64,000 bases of DNA. Origin: Stutzerimonas stutzeri (GTDB taxonomy: Bacteria > Pseudomonadota > Gammaproteobacteria > Pseudomonadales > Pseudomonadaceae). Shown in pieces: positions 8,107 to 17,730 of the stretch. The position numbers and the translations under genes were made by a program. The notes under the pieces are model-generated. The model made no database searches and was not told the DNA's origin. It was given only the letters and a program-made list of their open reading frames with translations. Positions within the stretch are counted from its first letter, which is position 1. Every line of letters starts with the position of its first letter. The stretch covers positions 1 to 64,000 of the forward strand of contig NZ_JAMOIH010000019.1 of assembly GCF_024448955.1 (NCBI RefSeq), in the 5' to 3' direction.

Positions 8107-10029
8107 TCAGACCTTGAAGCGGCCAATCAGCGTCTGCAACTCGCTGCCCAGTTGAGCCAGTTGCGCCGTGGACGCTGCCGTTTCCTGCGCCGCTTCGGCG
8201 GATTGGTCGGCCACGTCGCGCACGTTGAGCACACTGCGATTGATCTCTTCGGCCACTGAACTTTGCTGCTCTGCCGCGGTGGCGATCTGCAGGTTCATCG
8301 CCTGAATGATCGATACCGTCTCGGTGATCGCCTGCAGTTCCGCACCGACATCACGTGCCAGACTGACCGTGTCCTTGGCGAGACTACTGCTGCTGTCCAT
8401 CATCCCCGAGGCGGTACGCGCGCCTTTCTGCAGATTGCTGATCAGCTCTTCGATCTGCGCGGTGGATTGCTGGGTGCGCTGCGCCAAGCCGCGCACTTCG
8501 TCGGCAACCACGGCAAAACCACGACCCGCCTCACCCGCACGCGCCGCCTCGATGGCAGCGTTGAGCGCGAGCAGGTTGGTTTGTTCGGCGATGCCGTTGA
8601 TCACCGTCAGTACGGTGCTGATGCCATCGGTTTCCTGGTTCAGCTGGGTCATGGCTTCGGCGGAAAGTGTGACTTCCGCGGACAATCGATCGACCTGCGC
8701 CAGCGCCCGTTGAACCACGGCGTTGCCCTTGGTTGCCTGTTGGTCCGCGCGCTTGGCAGCATCTGATGCTTCTTCGGCGTTGCGCGCCACTTCCTGCACC
8801 GTGGCGGTCATTTCATGCATGGCGGTGGCGACCTGATCGGTTTCCTGGCGTTGGCTGCTGACGCCAGCGCTGGCCTGGGCGGTGACTGCCGACAGTTCTT
8901 CCGAGGCGGCCGCCAGCTGCGTGGTGATACCGCCAATATGGCCGATGAGCGATTGCAGGTTGCTGCGGGTTTTGCCCAGCCCATCGAGCAGCTGACCGAA
9001 CTCGTCGTGGCGTTTATCCACATCCTGTCCGGTCATATCGCCGGCGCCGATACGCTCGGCCATTCGCACCGCCTGATTCAGCGGCTGGGTAATCTGCCGA
9101 ACGATCAAGGCGCTGATCAGAACCCCCAGGACGATAGCCAGCAAAGTGATGCCAATGACTTGCACCTTCTTGGCCTGGGCTTCCTCGGCGCGTTTGCTGG
9201 TTTGGCTGGCGATGATGGCCTGAGCCTGCTCATAGAGCCTGGCGAAGATCGCTTCCATGTCCTGGTGCGTCTGTTGCTGCATGGCGACGATGGGCGGTAG
9301 CTTCTTGACCAGCTCGACGTATTCGTTCGCGCTGGCCTTGAGCGTCTGCAGGCTTTTTGCCTGAGGCCCGATCAGCTCGCTTTCCAGGGCTGCAATGGCT
9401 GCGTTGAGGCTGTCGAACTGCTGATTGAGCGCCTGCAGGGCGGCCTCGGATTCTTCCATTAGGTAGCCACGCACCGTGTAGCGCAGCAGCCGGTTCTGCT
9501 TGGACAGTTCGCTGGTGAGCAGGGCGATATTGGCGGTATCGCTGGCTGGATGCAGTACCGGGTTGCCCTGGACGCCGTTCCAGCGTCGCTCCAGGTCGCC
9601 GATCAGTTTGTCAGTGTTGTTTCCAGTCTCGACCCAGTTGGCGCGGGTTTGCGTTTTCTGCGCGTGGAGGGCTACCAGTTTTTCGAACGCGTCCTGGTAA
9701 TGGCGGGCTTCACTGGCGATGATTTCCAGATACTCAAGGTCTTGCGGCTCGGAGAAGCTGGCCCTTTCCCTTTCGATGATCTGAACGATGTTCGCCACCG
9801 AGTCCGTGACGCGAGCGACGTGGCTGGGATCGCTGCGCTCCTCGAAGCGCACCTGCGCGTAGCGAATTTCGTTGGCTTCGTTGAGCAGGTTTTCAGCCGT
9901 CTGTGCCTTGTCGCTGCGGGAGATCAGCGCGTCCATGCTGAGCACGCCGATAGCGGCAACGCAGACGGTCAACAGCAGTACGGCTGCGAAACCCAGAGCC
10001 AGCTTGTAGCTGACCTTCAGATTTTTCAT
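8107..10029 (-). CDS. Methyl-accepting chemotaxis protein with HBM-type sensor domain
   Basis: Membrane chemoreceptor of 640 residues. Order: TM1 (about 11-31), a long all-helical periplasmic domain (about 32-275) resembling the helical bimodular (HBM) sensor of McpS-type receptors that bind organic acids, TM2 (about 277-300), HAMP ([23 protein letters not shown]), and a cytoplasmic signalling domain whose hairpin tip is [18 protein letters not shown] followed by [12 protein letters not shown]. It should control CheA. No CheR-tethering pentapeptide is at the C-terminus. The start at 10029 has GAGGAAA upstream; an in-frame codon at 10056 would only add residues before the membrane anchor. The ligand is unknown. 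Confidence 0.92.
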   Translation of the reverse strand: MKNLKVSYKLALGFAAVLLLTVCVAAIGVLSMDALISRSDKAQTAENLLNEANEIRYAQVRFEERSDPSHVARVTDSVANIVQIIERERASFSEPQDLEYLEIIASEARHYQDAFEKLVALHAQKTQTRANWVETGNNTDKLIGDLERRWNGVQGNPVLHPASDTANIALLTSELSKQNRLLRYTVRGYLMEESEAALQALNQQFDSLNAAIAALESELIGPQAKSLQTLKASANEYVELVKKLPPIVAMQQQTHQDMEAIFARLYEQAQAIIASQTSKRAEEAQAKKVQVIGITLLAIVLGVLISALIVRQITQPLNQAVRMAERIGAGDMTGQDVDKRHDEFGQLLDGLGKTRSNLQSLIGHIGGITTQLAAASEELSAVTAQASAGVSSQRQETDQVATAMHEMTATVQEVARNAEEASDAAKRADQQATKGNAVVQRALAQVDRLSAEVTLSAEAMTQLNQETDGISTVLTVINGIAEQTNLLALNAAIEAARAGEAGRGFAVVADEVRGLAQRTQQSTAQIEELISNLQKGARTASGMMDSSSSLAKDTVSLARDVGAELQAITETVSIIQAMNLQIATAAEQQSSVAEEINRSVLNVRDVADQSAEAAQETAASTAQLAQLGSELQTLIGRFKV

Positions 10030-10141
10030 TGTTGTTTCCTCAAGGCCGGATGCCACTGAAGTTAGTCGTAATATGACATCGGCAAAATCGGCCTTTACTT
10101 GAGCTTGTCGTCTGATGACTGCAAAGGTTTTCTGCTCACAG

Positions 10142-10168
10142 CGCCTCGCCTGCCGTTGAGGCGAGGCG
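10142..10168. terminator. Hairpin downstream of the 62-residue gene
   Basis: CGCCTCGCC (10142-10150) pairs perfectly with GGCGAGGCG (10160-10168). It lies beyond the stop of the small minus-strand gene and upstream of the chemoreceptor, so it may insulate the two; a T-run is lacking. Confidence 0.45.
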
Positions 10169-10204
10169 ATGGAGGTCTGGTTGAAGGCGTTGGCTGGCTG
10201 CGCC

Positions 10205-10393
10205 TCAGCCTTCGTTCAGGCGAGCCAGCGCACGGCGAACCATCGCCGCGTATTCCGGTGGGGTGAGTTGGTAGAGTTCCGAGGCGACCCAGGGTAGCCA
10301 GCGAGCTCCCAGTTCGGGTCGCTTGTCGAGCAGCCGCCGTGCTTCGGCGGTCGCCCGCTCGGCATGTTGGTGATGAAAATCCGCTCTGCTCAT
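10205..10393 (-). CDS. Conserved small hypothetical protein (62 aa)
   Basis: Short, charged, helix-rich protein with no recognised domain, signal peptide or membrane segment. It contains [19 protein letters not shown] and ends in [13 protein letters not shown] good ribosome site (GGAG, 9 bases before ATG) and GC-rich third positions support real coding. It is divergent from the dGTPase gene, about 120 bp away. Function unknown. Confidence 0.65.
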   Translation of the reverse strand: MSRADFHHQHAERATAEARRLLDKRPELGARWLPWVASELYQLTPPEYAAMVRRALARLNEG

Positions 10394-10513
10394 GATGCTT
10401 CGCTCCTGGCTGAGCGGGCGATTCTAGTCGAGCAGGGCTAGGGCGGGGCAGCGGTCTTGGTAAAGCCGTCATGCCGCGCTAGGCTCGGCTTTCTTATCTA
10501 TCGAGTGCGATCC

Positions 10514-12010
10514 ATGCCAGTGCCCCTGAACTTCAAGGACAAGATCACCCGCCAACGGCCCTACGGCCAGTTGGAGCCGGGGATGCGCGCCTCGGACGGC
10601 AATCTGCACGCGGTCATCGACCAGCTGGAAAGCGACCGCGGCCGCATCATAAATTCGGCGGCGGTGCGTCGCCTGCAGCAGAAAACGCAGGTGTTCCCGC
10701 TGGAGCGCAACGCGGCGGTGCGTAGCCGGCTGACGCATTCGTTGGAGGTCCAACAGACCGGTCGTTTCATCGTCCGTACGCTATATAAGCAGCTTGGCAA
10801 CAAGGCCAGCCTGTATGGCCTCGATGATCTGGAAGGGGCGCTGGAAAGCCTGGTGGAGATGGCCTGCCTGATGCACGACATCGGCAATCCCCCGTTTGGG
10901 CACTTCGGTGAGTTCGCTATCAGTGAGTGGTTTGCACGTCACTTGGAGGCTCTTTTCGAAGCCGCCGACCCGGTGGGGCAGGGCGATGCCGAGCTGCGCG
11001 CACGTATGCTGCTCGATCTCAAACAGTTCGAAGGCAACGCTCAGGCGATTCGTCTGGTGGTCAGCCTGTTGCGGTTGAACCTGACCTATACCCAGACGGC
11101 CGGTCTGCTCAAGTACGTGCGGGCGGCCTACGCGCCCAAGCCTGACAAGGGCACGCCAGGCGCCTATCTGCACAAGAAGCCGGGCTTCTATCTATCCGAA
11201 GCGCCGTTCGTGGATGATTTGCGCACCGCGCTGGGTCTGCACCCCGGCACGCGTCATCCCGTTGCTTACATCATGGAAGCAGCGGACGACATCGCTTATT
11301 GCTTGGCCGATATCGAGGACTCGGTGGAGAAGGGCATCTTCACCATTGAACAGCTGGCGCAGCTGCTGGTAGCCAAGTTCGCTGAGCACGGGTCGCCGGA
11401 CGAGCCGATCGCACCAACCGGGCGCAGCTTTCGCAGCATGGTCGCCTATGCCGAATCGCGGGCGCGCAAGGAGCCGATCAACAAGGTCGGCGAGTTCTTC
11501 ATCTGGTTGCGCGTGAATATGGTCCATCCGCTGGTGCAGCATGCGGCTCAGCAGTTCGTCGACAACATCGAAGCGGTCTATCACGGCACGCTGGACCGTG
11601 CATTGTTGGAAGATGCCAGCCTGGCCAATGCCATCGTGCAAACCTTCAAAGACGTGGCGATGGATCGGGTGTTCTGCCACCGGGAAGTGGAAACTCTGCA
11701 ATTGCAGGGCTATCGCATCCTGCAAGGCTTGCTCGACGCCTACGCACCGCTGTTGCGCGTCGCTCCGGAAACCTTCCAGGCATTGACCGAGGGCGGCTGC
11801 CGCCGTGAGCCGCATCTGCAAATGCTCGCGCGGCGGTTGCCCAGCCAGCTCATCAAGGCCTACCACGAAGCCATGAAAGCCCACCCTGTGGATTCGCCTG
11901 ATCAGCCGTTGTGGGAGTTCTACTACCGCTGCCGAATGCTGCAGGATTTCGTCAGCGGCATGACCGATCAGCTCGCGCAGGATGAATACCGGACCCTTTC
12001 CGCCTTGTAG
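10514..12010 (+). CDS. dgt: Deoxyguanosinetriphosphate triphosphohydrolase
   Basis: Cytoplasmic HD-domain enzyme that hydrolyses dGTP to deoxyguanosine and triphosphate, adjusting dNTP pools. The 498-residue length is close to E. coli Dgt (505). Metal-binding HD residues are visible at His75 (THSLEVQQ) and His121-Asp122 (MHDIGNPPFGHFGE), followed by AADDIAYCLADIEDS carrying the last Asp. The start at 10514 (MPVPLNFKDKI) is preferred over an in-frame upstream codon at 10457, since family members begin close to this point. Some Dgt homologues limit phage replication, but nothing here indicates more than housekeeping. Confidence 0.92.
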   Translation: MPVPLNFKDKITRQRPYGQLEPGMRASDGNLHAVIDQLESDRGRIINSAAVRRLQQKTQVFPLERNAAVRSRLTHSLEVQQTGRFIVRTLYKQLGNKASLYGLDDLEGALESLVEMACLMHDIGNPPFGHFGEFAISEWFARHLEALFEAADPVGQGDAELRARMLLDLKQFEGNAQAIRLVVSLLRLNLTYTQTAGLLKYVRAAYAPKPDKGTPGAYLHKKPGFYLSEAPFVDDLRTALGLHPGTRHPVAYIMEAADDIAYCLADIEDSVEKGIFTIEQLAQLLVAKFAEHGSPDEPIAPTGRSFRSMVAYAESRARKEPINKVGEFFIWLRVNMVHPLVQHAAQQFVDNIEAVYHGTLDRALLEDASLANAIVQTFKDVAMDRVFCHREVETLQLQGYRILQGLLDAYAPLLRVAPETFQALTEGGCRREPHLQMLARRLPSQLIKAYHEAMKAHPVDSPDQPLWEFYYRCRMLQDFVSGMTDQLAQDEYRTLSAL

Positions 12011-12062
12011 CCGTTCGCAGCGCGGCGATTCTCCTCGTAGCGCAAAACTATCGAGTCGGTTC

Positions 12063-12725
12063 CTATGCCGGCTCCTGCGATCCGGGTTTCACGCTTCCAT
12101 AAGCGCGCATGAACAAGGCGACGCAGTCCTGCACATGTTTATCGGCTTCTTCCTGGTCAGGCAACTCCGAGTAGCCGATCAACAAGCGGAAATGCGCCGC
12201 GCCCTTTATCAGTGAGCAGAAGTGTTCGGCGGCGCGCATGGGCTCGTTCGCATGTAGCAGTCCGCGCTGGTTGGCTTGAATCACGAGCTGTTCCAGATCC
12301 ACCAGCAAACGCTGCGGTCCCGCGTCGAAGAACATGCGCGACAGCGCGGAATTCTGCGTGGCCAACGCGACCATGACACGGTGCAGTCCGATGGACTCCG
12401 GGCTGTTGACCAAGGCATGGAATGCATGACCCAGCTCCAGCAACACCTGGCTGATCGAGCAATCGTGCTCGAGGACGAACAGCGTGCGTGGCAGGCGCGT
12501 CTCGCAAGTGGTCTTTATCGCCTCGCCAAACAACGCCTCCTTGTCCTTGAAGTGGCTGTATAGCGTGAGCTTCGAGACGCCCGCCTCAGCGGCGATGGCG
12601 TCCATGCTGCTGCCTTCGTAGCCGTTGCTGAGAAACAGCACCTGAGCCGCTGCGAGTATCGCGTCACGCTTGGCCGGATCTTTCGGACGGCCCGGGCCAG
12701 AGGGCACGGATTGGTTTTCTGTCAT
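12063..12725 (-). CDS. TetR family repressor of the adjacent RND efflux operon
   Basis: 220-residue TetR-type regulator. Residues ~15-65 form the helix-turn-helix domain (AILAAAQVLFLSNGYEGSSM, then AGVSKLTLYSHFKDKEALF); the rest is a helical ligand-binding and dimerisation domain of the AefR-like C-terminal type. It is divergent from the efflux adaptor gene across 95 bp that contain a palindrome, the normal arrangement for a local repressor released by a pump substrate. The inducer is unknown. Confidence 0.88.
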   Translation of the reverse strand: MTENQSVPSGPGRPKDPAKRDAILAAAQVLFLSNGYEGSSMDAIAAEAGVSKLTLYSHFKDKEALFGEAIKTTCETRLPRTLFVLEHDCSISQVLLELGHAFHALVNSPESIGLHRVMVALATQNSALSRMFFDAGPQRLLVDLEQLVIQANQRGLLHANEPMRAAEHFCSLIKGAAHFRLLIGYSELPDQEEADKHVQDCVALFMRAYGSVKPGSQEPA

Positions 12726-12752
12726 AGCTGTTTTAATACTGGACTGGTGAGT

Positions 12753-12772
12753 TCGGTATTTTTACTATACCG
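12753..12772. promoter_or_regulatory. Probable TetR operator for the RND operon
   Basis: CGGTAT (12754-12759) and ATACCG (12766-12771) form an inverted repeat centred between the divergent TetR and adaptor genes. A second, wider pair TAATACT (12734-12740) and AGTATTA (12782-12788) encloses it. Nested symmetry of this kind is expected of a TetR dimer site overlapping the divergent promoters. Confidence 0.6.
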
Positions 12773-12820
12773 CGCAGTACAAGTATTAGAACCCACCTTG
12801 CGACAGAGAGAGAACCGATC

Positions 12821-13918
12821 GTGTTCCGACATGCCCTGCCTTTCCTTGGTGTCATTGGTCTCGCCTTGCTGGCCGGTTGCGGCAATGGCGAGCCCGAGCA
12901 GCTCTCGGCAAGGCCGGTCATGGTGGTTCAACCGCAGCCGGCCAGCGAGGCGGTCGAAAGCTATCCGGGCGAGGTGCACGCGCGTTACGAGCCTGAATTG
13001 TCGTTCCGAATCGGCGGAAAGGTGACCGAGCGACTGGTCGAAGCCGGCGAGCGGGTGCGCAAGGATCAGCCCTTGGCCAAGCTCGATCCGCGGGACGTGC
13101 AATTGCAACTGGAAGGCCTGCGCGCCCAGGTTGCAGCCGCGGAGGCCAATCTTCGCGTCGCTCGCGCCGAGCACGAGCGCTACAAGACGCTCATGAACCG
13201 CCAATTGGTCAGCCGCTCGCAGTTCGATTCTTCCGAAAATGCCTATCGCTCGGCCCAGGCGCGTCTGCAGCAAGCGCGCGCGGAATTCGATGTGGCGCGC
13301 AACCAGGTGGACTATGCCGTTTTGCGGGCGACCCGCGACGGGGTGATCGCCCAGCGTCGGGTCGAGGTCGGCCAAGTGGTCGCGGCAGGGCAGACCGCGT
13401 TCGTGCTGGCCGCCGACGGCGAGCGCGAGGTGGCGATCAATTTGCCGGAGCAGGCGCTGGATCGTTATGCGGTAGGCCAAAAGGTTTCGGTGGAAATCTG
13501 GTCGCACCCGGGCACGCAGCACCCGGGGCACATTCGTGAATTATCGCCGGCGGCCGATCAGCAAACGCGTACCTACTCGGCGCGCGTCGCGTTCGATGAT
13601 GCCGATGTGCCGGCCGAGCTGGGTCAGAGCGCCCTGGTGTCGATCCGCAACAATGGCGAGGTGCCGCTGGCCGTACCGCTTTCGGCTGTCACGGCCGAGC
13701 AGGGCAAGGCCTATGTCTGGCGAGTGAAGGGTGGCGCCACGCTGGAACGAGTCGCCGTACGCACCGGTGCCTTCGGCGAAGCTCTGGTACCCATACTGGA
13801 GGGTTTGCAAGCTGACGATTGGGTCGTGCTGGCCGGCGTGCAGATGCTGCACGAAAACCAGGAGGTGAGGGCAGTCGACCGCGACAACCGACCGGTCGTG
13901 CTGGCGGCGCAGGAGTAA
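12821..13918 (+). CDS. RND efflux periplasmic adaptor (membrane fusion) lipoprotein
   Basis: Periplasmic adaptor linking an RND pump to an outer-membrane channel. The 365-residue protein begins with a lipoprotein signal peptide with lipobox LLAGC (cleavage before Cys20), then shows the barrel-sandwich half (GGKVTERLVEAGERVRKDQPLAKLDPRD), a coiled-coil hairpin (~residues 85-155, rich in AAEANLRVARAEHERYK), the second lipoyl half (ATRDGVIAQRRVEVGQVV), a beta-barrel and a membrane-proximal domain. The start is GTG with a GAGAGAGAA site; the nearby ATG at 12831 is out of frame. The pump gene follows after a 5-bp gap. No outer-membrane factor is encoded here. Confidence 0.9.
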   Translation: MFRHALPFLGVIGLALLAGCGNGEPEQLSARPVMVVQPQPASEAVESYPGEVHARYEPELSFRIGGKVTERLVEAGERVRKDQPLAKLDPRDVQLQLEGLRAQVAAAEANLRVARAEHERYKTLMNRQLVSRSQFDSSENAYRSAQARLQQARAEFDVARNQVDYAVLRATRDGVIAQRRVEVGQVVAAGQTAFVLAADGEREVAINLPEQALDRYAVGQKVSVEIWSHPGTQHPGHIRELSPAADQQTRTYSARVAFDDADVPAELGQSALVSIRNNGEVPLAVPLSAVTAEQGKAYVWRVKGGATLERVAVRTGAFGEALVPILEGLQADDWVVLAGVQMLHENQEVRAVDRDNRPVVLAAQE

Positions 13919-13923
13919 TCGCG

Positions 13924-16900
13924 ATGCGCTTCAATCTCTCTGCCTGGGCGCTGGGTAACCGGCAGATCGTGATCTATCTGATGCTGCTGGTGGCTGTCGT
14001 CGGGGTGCTTTCCTACAGCAAGCTCGGCCAGAGCGAAGACCCACCCTTCACCTTCAAAGCGATGGTGATCCAGACCCAGTGGCCCGGCGCCACGGCCGAG
14101 GAAGTCTCTCGTCAGGTCACCGAGCGCATCGAGAAGAAGCTGATGGAGACGGGCGAATACGAACGCATCGTGTCCTTCTCGCGGCCGGGTGAATCCAACG
14201 TGACCTTCATGGCGCGTGATTCTCTGCGCTCCGAGCAGATTCCTGAACTGTGGTATCAGATTCGCAAAAAGATCGGCGACATTCGCCACACCTTGCCGGC
14301 TGGTGTGCAGGGTCCGTTCTTCAATGACGAGTTTGGCACCACCTTCGGCAATATCTATGCGCTGACCGGCAAGGGCTTCGACTATGCAGTGCTCAAGGAT
14401 TATGCCGATCGCATCCAGCTGCAGCTGCAGCGCGTAAAGAACGTCGGCAAGGTAGAGCTGATTGGCCTGCAGGACGAAAAGATCTGGATTGAGCTTTCCA
14501 ACGTCAAGCTGGCCAACCTGGGAGTACCGCTGGAAGCCGTGCAGCAGGCGCTCGAAGCGCAGAATGCGGTGATGTCGGCGGGCTTCGTCGAGACGCCGAG
14601 CGACCGTGTCCAGCTGCGTGTCACCGGCAGCTTCGAAACGGTGAAGGAAATTCGTGATTTTCCCATCCGGGTCGCCGGTAGCACCTTCCGTATCGGTGAT
14701 GTGGCCGAGGTCTACCGCGGCTTCAACGACCCACCAGCCCCGCGTATGCGTTTCATGGGCGAGCCGGCGATCGGTCTGGCGGTGTCGATGAAGGACGGTG
14801 GCGACATCCTTATGCTGGGCGAGGCACTGCAGGGCGAATTCGCGCGATTGCAGCAGGAATTGCCGGCCGGCATGGAGCTGCGCAAGGTGTCCGACCAACC
14901 GGCGGCGGTGAAAACCGGTGTCGGCGAGTTCGTTCAGGTGCTCATCGAGGCGCTGGTGATCGTACTGCTGGTGAGCTTCTTCTCGCTCGGCGTGCGCACC
15001 GGTCTGGTGGTCGCGCTATCGATTCCGCTGGTGCTGGCGATGACCTTTGCCACCATGCATTACCTCGACATCGGTCTGCACAAGATTTCGCTCGGCGCAC
15101 TGGTGTTGGCGCTCGGGCTGATGGTGGACGACGCGATCATCGCCGTGGAGATGATGGCGATCAAGATGGAGCAGGGCTTCGACCGGCTCAAGGCTGCGAG
15201 TTACGCCTGGACCAGCACGGCTTTTCCGATGCTCACCGGAACCCTGATCACTGCGGCCGGTTTTCTGCCGATTGCCACGGCGCAATCGAGTACCGGTGAG
15301 TACACCCGTTCGATTTTTCAGGTGGTGACCATCGCGCTGGTGGCCTCGTGGATCGCCGCGGTGATGTTCGTCCCATTATTGGGCGCCAAGTTGCTGCCTG
15401 ATCTGGCCAAGCGTCACGCGCGGAAACACGGTGGCAGCGATGCAGGACACGATCCCTATGCGACGCCGTTCTATCAGCGCGTGAGGCGGATCATTCACTT
15501 CTGCGTGCGTCGACGCAAAACGGTGATCGTACTGACACTGTTGCTCTTCGCCGGCTCGATTGCCCTGTTCCGTGTCGTTCCACAGCAATTCTTCCCGGTA
15601 TCGGGACGTCTGGAGCTGATGGTCGATCTCAAACTGACCGAAGGCGCTTCGCTCAAGGCCACCGAATCCGAGGTGCGCCGCCTCGAAGAACTGCTCCAGG
15701 ACCGTGCCGGTATCGACAACTACGTCGCCTATGTCGGCAACGGCTCGCCACGTTTTTATCTGCCGCTCGATCAGCAGCTGCCTGCTACCAGCTTCGCCCA
15801 GATTGTGGTGCTGGCTAAGAGTATCGAGGAGCGCGAAGCCCTTCGCAGCTGGCTGATCGAGCGCCTGCGTGAAGATTTTCCGACGTTGCGCGGACGCGTC
15901 AGCCGTCTGGAAAACGGTCCGCCGGTAGGCTATCCGGTCCAGTTCCGGGTAACCGGCGAGCATATCGATGTGGCTCGCAAGCTGGCGCGCCAGGTCGCCG
16001 CCAAGGTGCGTGAAAATCCGTATGTCGCTAATGTTCACCTGGACTGGCAAGAGCCGAGCAAGGTGGTCTGGCTGAATGTCGATCAGGATCGCGCCCGCGC
16101 GCTAGGGGTGAGCACCGTCGAGCTGTCGAGCTTCCTCAAACGTACCTTCACCGGCACCACGGCCGGACAGTTCCGCGAGGACAACGAGCTGATCGAGATC
16201 CTGCTGCGCGGCACCGAGCGCGAGCGCGAAATGTTGTCGATGCTGCCCAGCCTGGCGATTCCTACCGCCAGCGGTCTCAGCGTGCCCTTGTCGCAAGTCG
16301 CCACGCTGGAATATGGCTTCGAGGAGGGCGTGATCTGGCATCGCAATCGCCTGCCGACGGTGACGGTGCGTGCCGATATCTATGGCGAACAACAACCGGC
16401 TTCGTTGGTGCAGCAGATCGAGCCGACGCTGAGCGAGATTCGCGATGCGCTACCCAGCGGCTATCTGCTGGAGGTTGGCGGGACGGTGGAAGACTCCAGC
16501 CGCGGACAGGCGTCGGTGAATGCCGGTATGCCGTTGTTCATCATTGTCGTGGTCAGCCTGTTGATGATCCAGCTCAAAAGCTTCTCGCGCTCGGCGATAG
16601 TCTTTCTCACAGCGCCGCTGGGGCTGATCGGCGTTGCGCTGTTCCTGCTGTTGTTCGGCAAACCGTTCGGCTTCGTCGCGATGCTCGGCACCATCGCGCT
16701 GTCGGGGATGATCATGCGCAACTCGGTGATTCTGGTGGACCAGATCGAGCAGGACATCGGCGCCGGTCAGGATCGCTTCAACGCCATCATCGACGCCACG
16801 GTGCGCCGGTTCCGGCCCATCGTGTTGACCGCGCTGGCCTCGGTGCTGGCAATGATTCCGCTGTCGCGTAGCGTGTTCTTCGGGCCGATGGCGGTGGCGA

Positions 16901-16998
16901 TCATGGGCGGTTTGATCGTCGCGACCGCACTGACGCTGCTATTCCTGCCGGCGCTTTACGCCGCCTGGTTCCGCGTGAAGGAAGAGCGCCCGGCATAA
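13924..16998 (+). CDS. RND efflux transporter permease (AcrB-like)
   Basis: Inner-membrane proton-driven multidrug-type pump of 1024 residues, the family's usual length, with 12 expected helices and two large periplasmic loops. The proton-relay pair Asp402-Asp403 lies in TM4 (LGLMVDDAIIAVEMM). Typical elements include WPGATAEEV near residue 58, and GTIALSGMIMRNSVILVDQIE and RFRPIVLTALASVLAMIPL in the second half. Compared with drug-specific AcrB/MexB, the N-terminus (SAWALGNRQIVIYLM) is closer to the single-permease pumps of unknown substrate found in many pseudomonads. Encoded just after its adaptor; both are probably repressed by the divergent TetR protein. Confidence 0.92.
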   Translation: MRFNLSAWALGNRQIVIYLMLLVAVVGVLSYSKLGQSEDPPFTFKAMVIQTQWPGATAEEVSRQVTERIEKKLMETGEYERIVSFSRPGESNVTFMARDSLRSEQIPELWYQIRKKIGDIRHTLPAGVQGPFFNDEFGTTFGNIYALTGKGFDYAVLKDYADRIQLQLQRVKNVGKVELIGLQDEKIWIELSNVKLANLGVPLEAVQQALEAQNAVMSAGFVETPSDRVQLRVTGSFETVKEIRDFPIRVAGSTFRIGDVAEVYRGFNDPPAPRMRFMGEPAIGLAVSMKDGGDILMLGEALQGEFARLQQELPAGMELRKVSDQPAAVKTGVGEFVQVLIEALVIVLLVSFFSLGVRTGLVVALSIPLVLAMTFATMHYLDIGLHKISLGALVLALGLMVDDAIIAVEMMAIKMEQGFDRLKAASYAWTSTAFPMLTGTLITAAGFLPIATAQSSTGEYTRSIFQVVTIALVASWIAAVMFVPLLGAKLLPDLAKRHARKHGGSDAGHDPYATPFYQRVRRIIHFCVRRRKTVIVLTLLLFAGSIALFRVVPQQFFPVSGRLELMVDLKLTEGASLKATESEVRRLEELLQDRAGIDNYVAYVGNGSPRFYLPLDQQLPATSFAQIVVLAKSIEEREALRSWLIERLREDFPTLRGRVSRLENGPPVGYPVQFRVTGEHIDVARKLARQVAAKVRENPYVANVHLDWQEPSKVVWLNVDQDRARALGVSTVELSSFLKRTFTGTTAGQFREDNELIEILLRGTEREREMLSMLPSLAIPTASGLSVPLSQVATLEYGFEEGVIWHRNRLPTVTVRADIYGEQQPASLVQQIEPTLSEIRDALPSGYLLEVGGTVEDSSRGQASVNAGMPLFIIVVVSLLMIQLKSFSRSAIVFLTAPLGLIGVALFLLLFGKPFGFVAMLGTIALSGMIMRNSVILVDQIEQDIGAGQDRFNAIIDATVRRFRPIVLTALASVLAMIPLSRSVFFGPMAVAIMGGLIVATALTLLFLPALYAAWFRVKEERPA

Positions 16999-17007
16999 GG
17001 GCGCATC

Positions 17008-17031
17008 GCCGGCGTTTATTCAGACGCCGGC
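17008..17031. terminator. Hairpin between the RND permease and the second TetR gene
   Basis: GCCGGCGT (17008-17015) pairs with ACGCCGGC (17024-17031). The stem spans the stop codon of the converging TetR gene and probably ends transcription of the pump operon. Confidence 0.6.
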
Positions 17032-17580
17032 CGCCTGCAGCAACTGCTCAGCCGCCGCCTTGGCCAGCAGCGCCTGATCGGCGGGACCTTCGATGTGCGC
17101 CATGCTCAGCGCGCCCTCGATCAGAAACTGCAGTTGTCGCGCTAGCTGCTCTGGCTGCGGTGCGTCGAGCGCCTCGAGCAGTTCGCGCAGATGCGTCTGA
17201 AACTGAGCCTTGTACGTCGCCGAGCGCTGATGAATCGGATGATCGCGGTCCTGATATTCGGCCGCGGCGTTGATGAACAGGCAGCCACAAAACGTGCTCG
17301 GGCTGTGAATCATATTGTTCAACCCATCGAAAACGCCGAGCAGCGCCTTGCGTGGCGGCAGGGTGTCGCGCGCTTCGCGCAGGCGCTCGAGCATTGGCAG
17401 CTGACGGGCGTCGAGCACCGCCAAGATCAGCTCTTCCTTCGACTTGAAGTGCTTGTACAGCGTCATCTTCGCCACGCCAGACTCGCTGAGAATCCGGTCG
17501 ATGCCCGTGGCGTGGTAGCCCTCTGTGTAGAACAGCCGCTCGGCAGTGCTGAGCAATAGGTCGCGCTTGTTCGTTGCCAT
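17020..17580 (-). CDS. TetR family transcriptional regulator
   Basis: 186-residue repressor with the N-terminal helix-turn-helix (TAERLFYTEGYHATGIDRIL, then SGVAKMTLYKHFKSKEELI), followed by a ligand domain containing Cys98 and Cys100 in STFCGCLFINAAAEY. That FxGCLF segment is typical of the NemR/AcuR-like subgroup, some of which sense reactive electrophiles through cysteines. A strong CGAGGAGA site precedes the start. It is divergent from the GST operon, and the ~150 bp between them holds a perfect palindrome. Confidence 0.88.
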   Translation of the reverse strand: MATNKRDLLLSTAERLFYTEGYHATGIDRILSESGVAKMTLYKHFKSKEELILAVLDARQLPMLERLREARDTLPPRKALLGVFDGLNNMIHSPSTFCGCLFINAAAEYQDRDHPIHQRSATYKAQFQTHLRELLEALDAPQPEQLARQLQFLIEGALSMAHIEGPADQALLAKAAAEQLLQAAGV

Positions 17581-17663
17581 ATCGGTCTCCTCGGGCGGCC
17601 ATTATGCGGGAGCGATTCTTTTCCCTCCAATCGTCATCCTCGTGAACATTGTGCTTGAAGTGT

Positions 17664-17677
17664 ACAGACAGGTCTGT
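17664..17677. promoter_or_regulatory. TetR-type operator upstream of the GST operon
   Basis: ACAGACAGGTCTGT is a perfect 6-2-6 inverted repeat, placed about 55 bp before the GST start and 85 bp from the divergent TetR start. Spacing and symmetry fit a TetR dimer site controlling both directions. Confidence 0.65.
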
Positions 17678-17730
17678 CTATTATCCAGTCGTGCCTTTTA
17701 CCTCCCCCCATCTTGCGAAGGAGCGACACG

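Noticed and set aside
13711-14898. 395-residue minus-strand frame opposite the RND permease
   Set aside because: Antisense shadow in GC-rich coding DNA; composition and lack of motifs argue against a gene.
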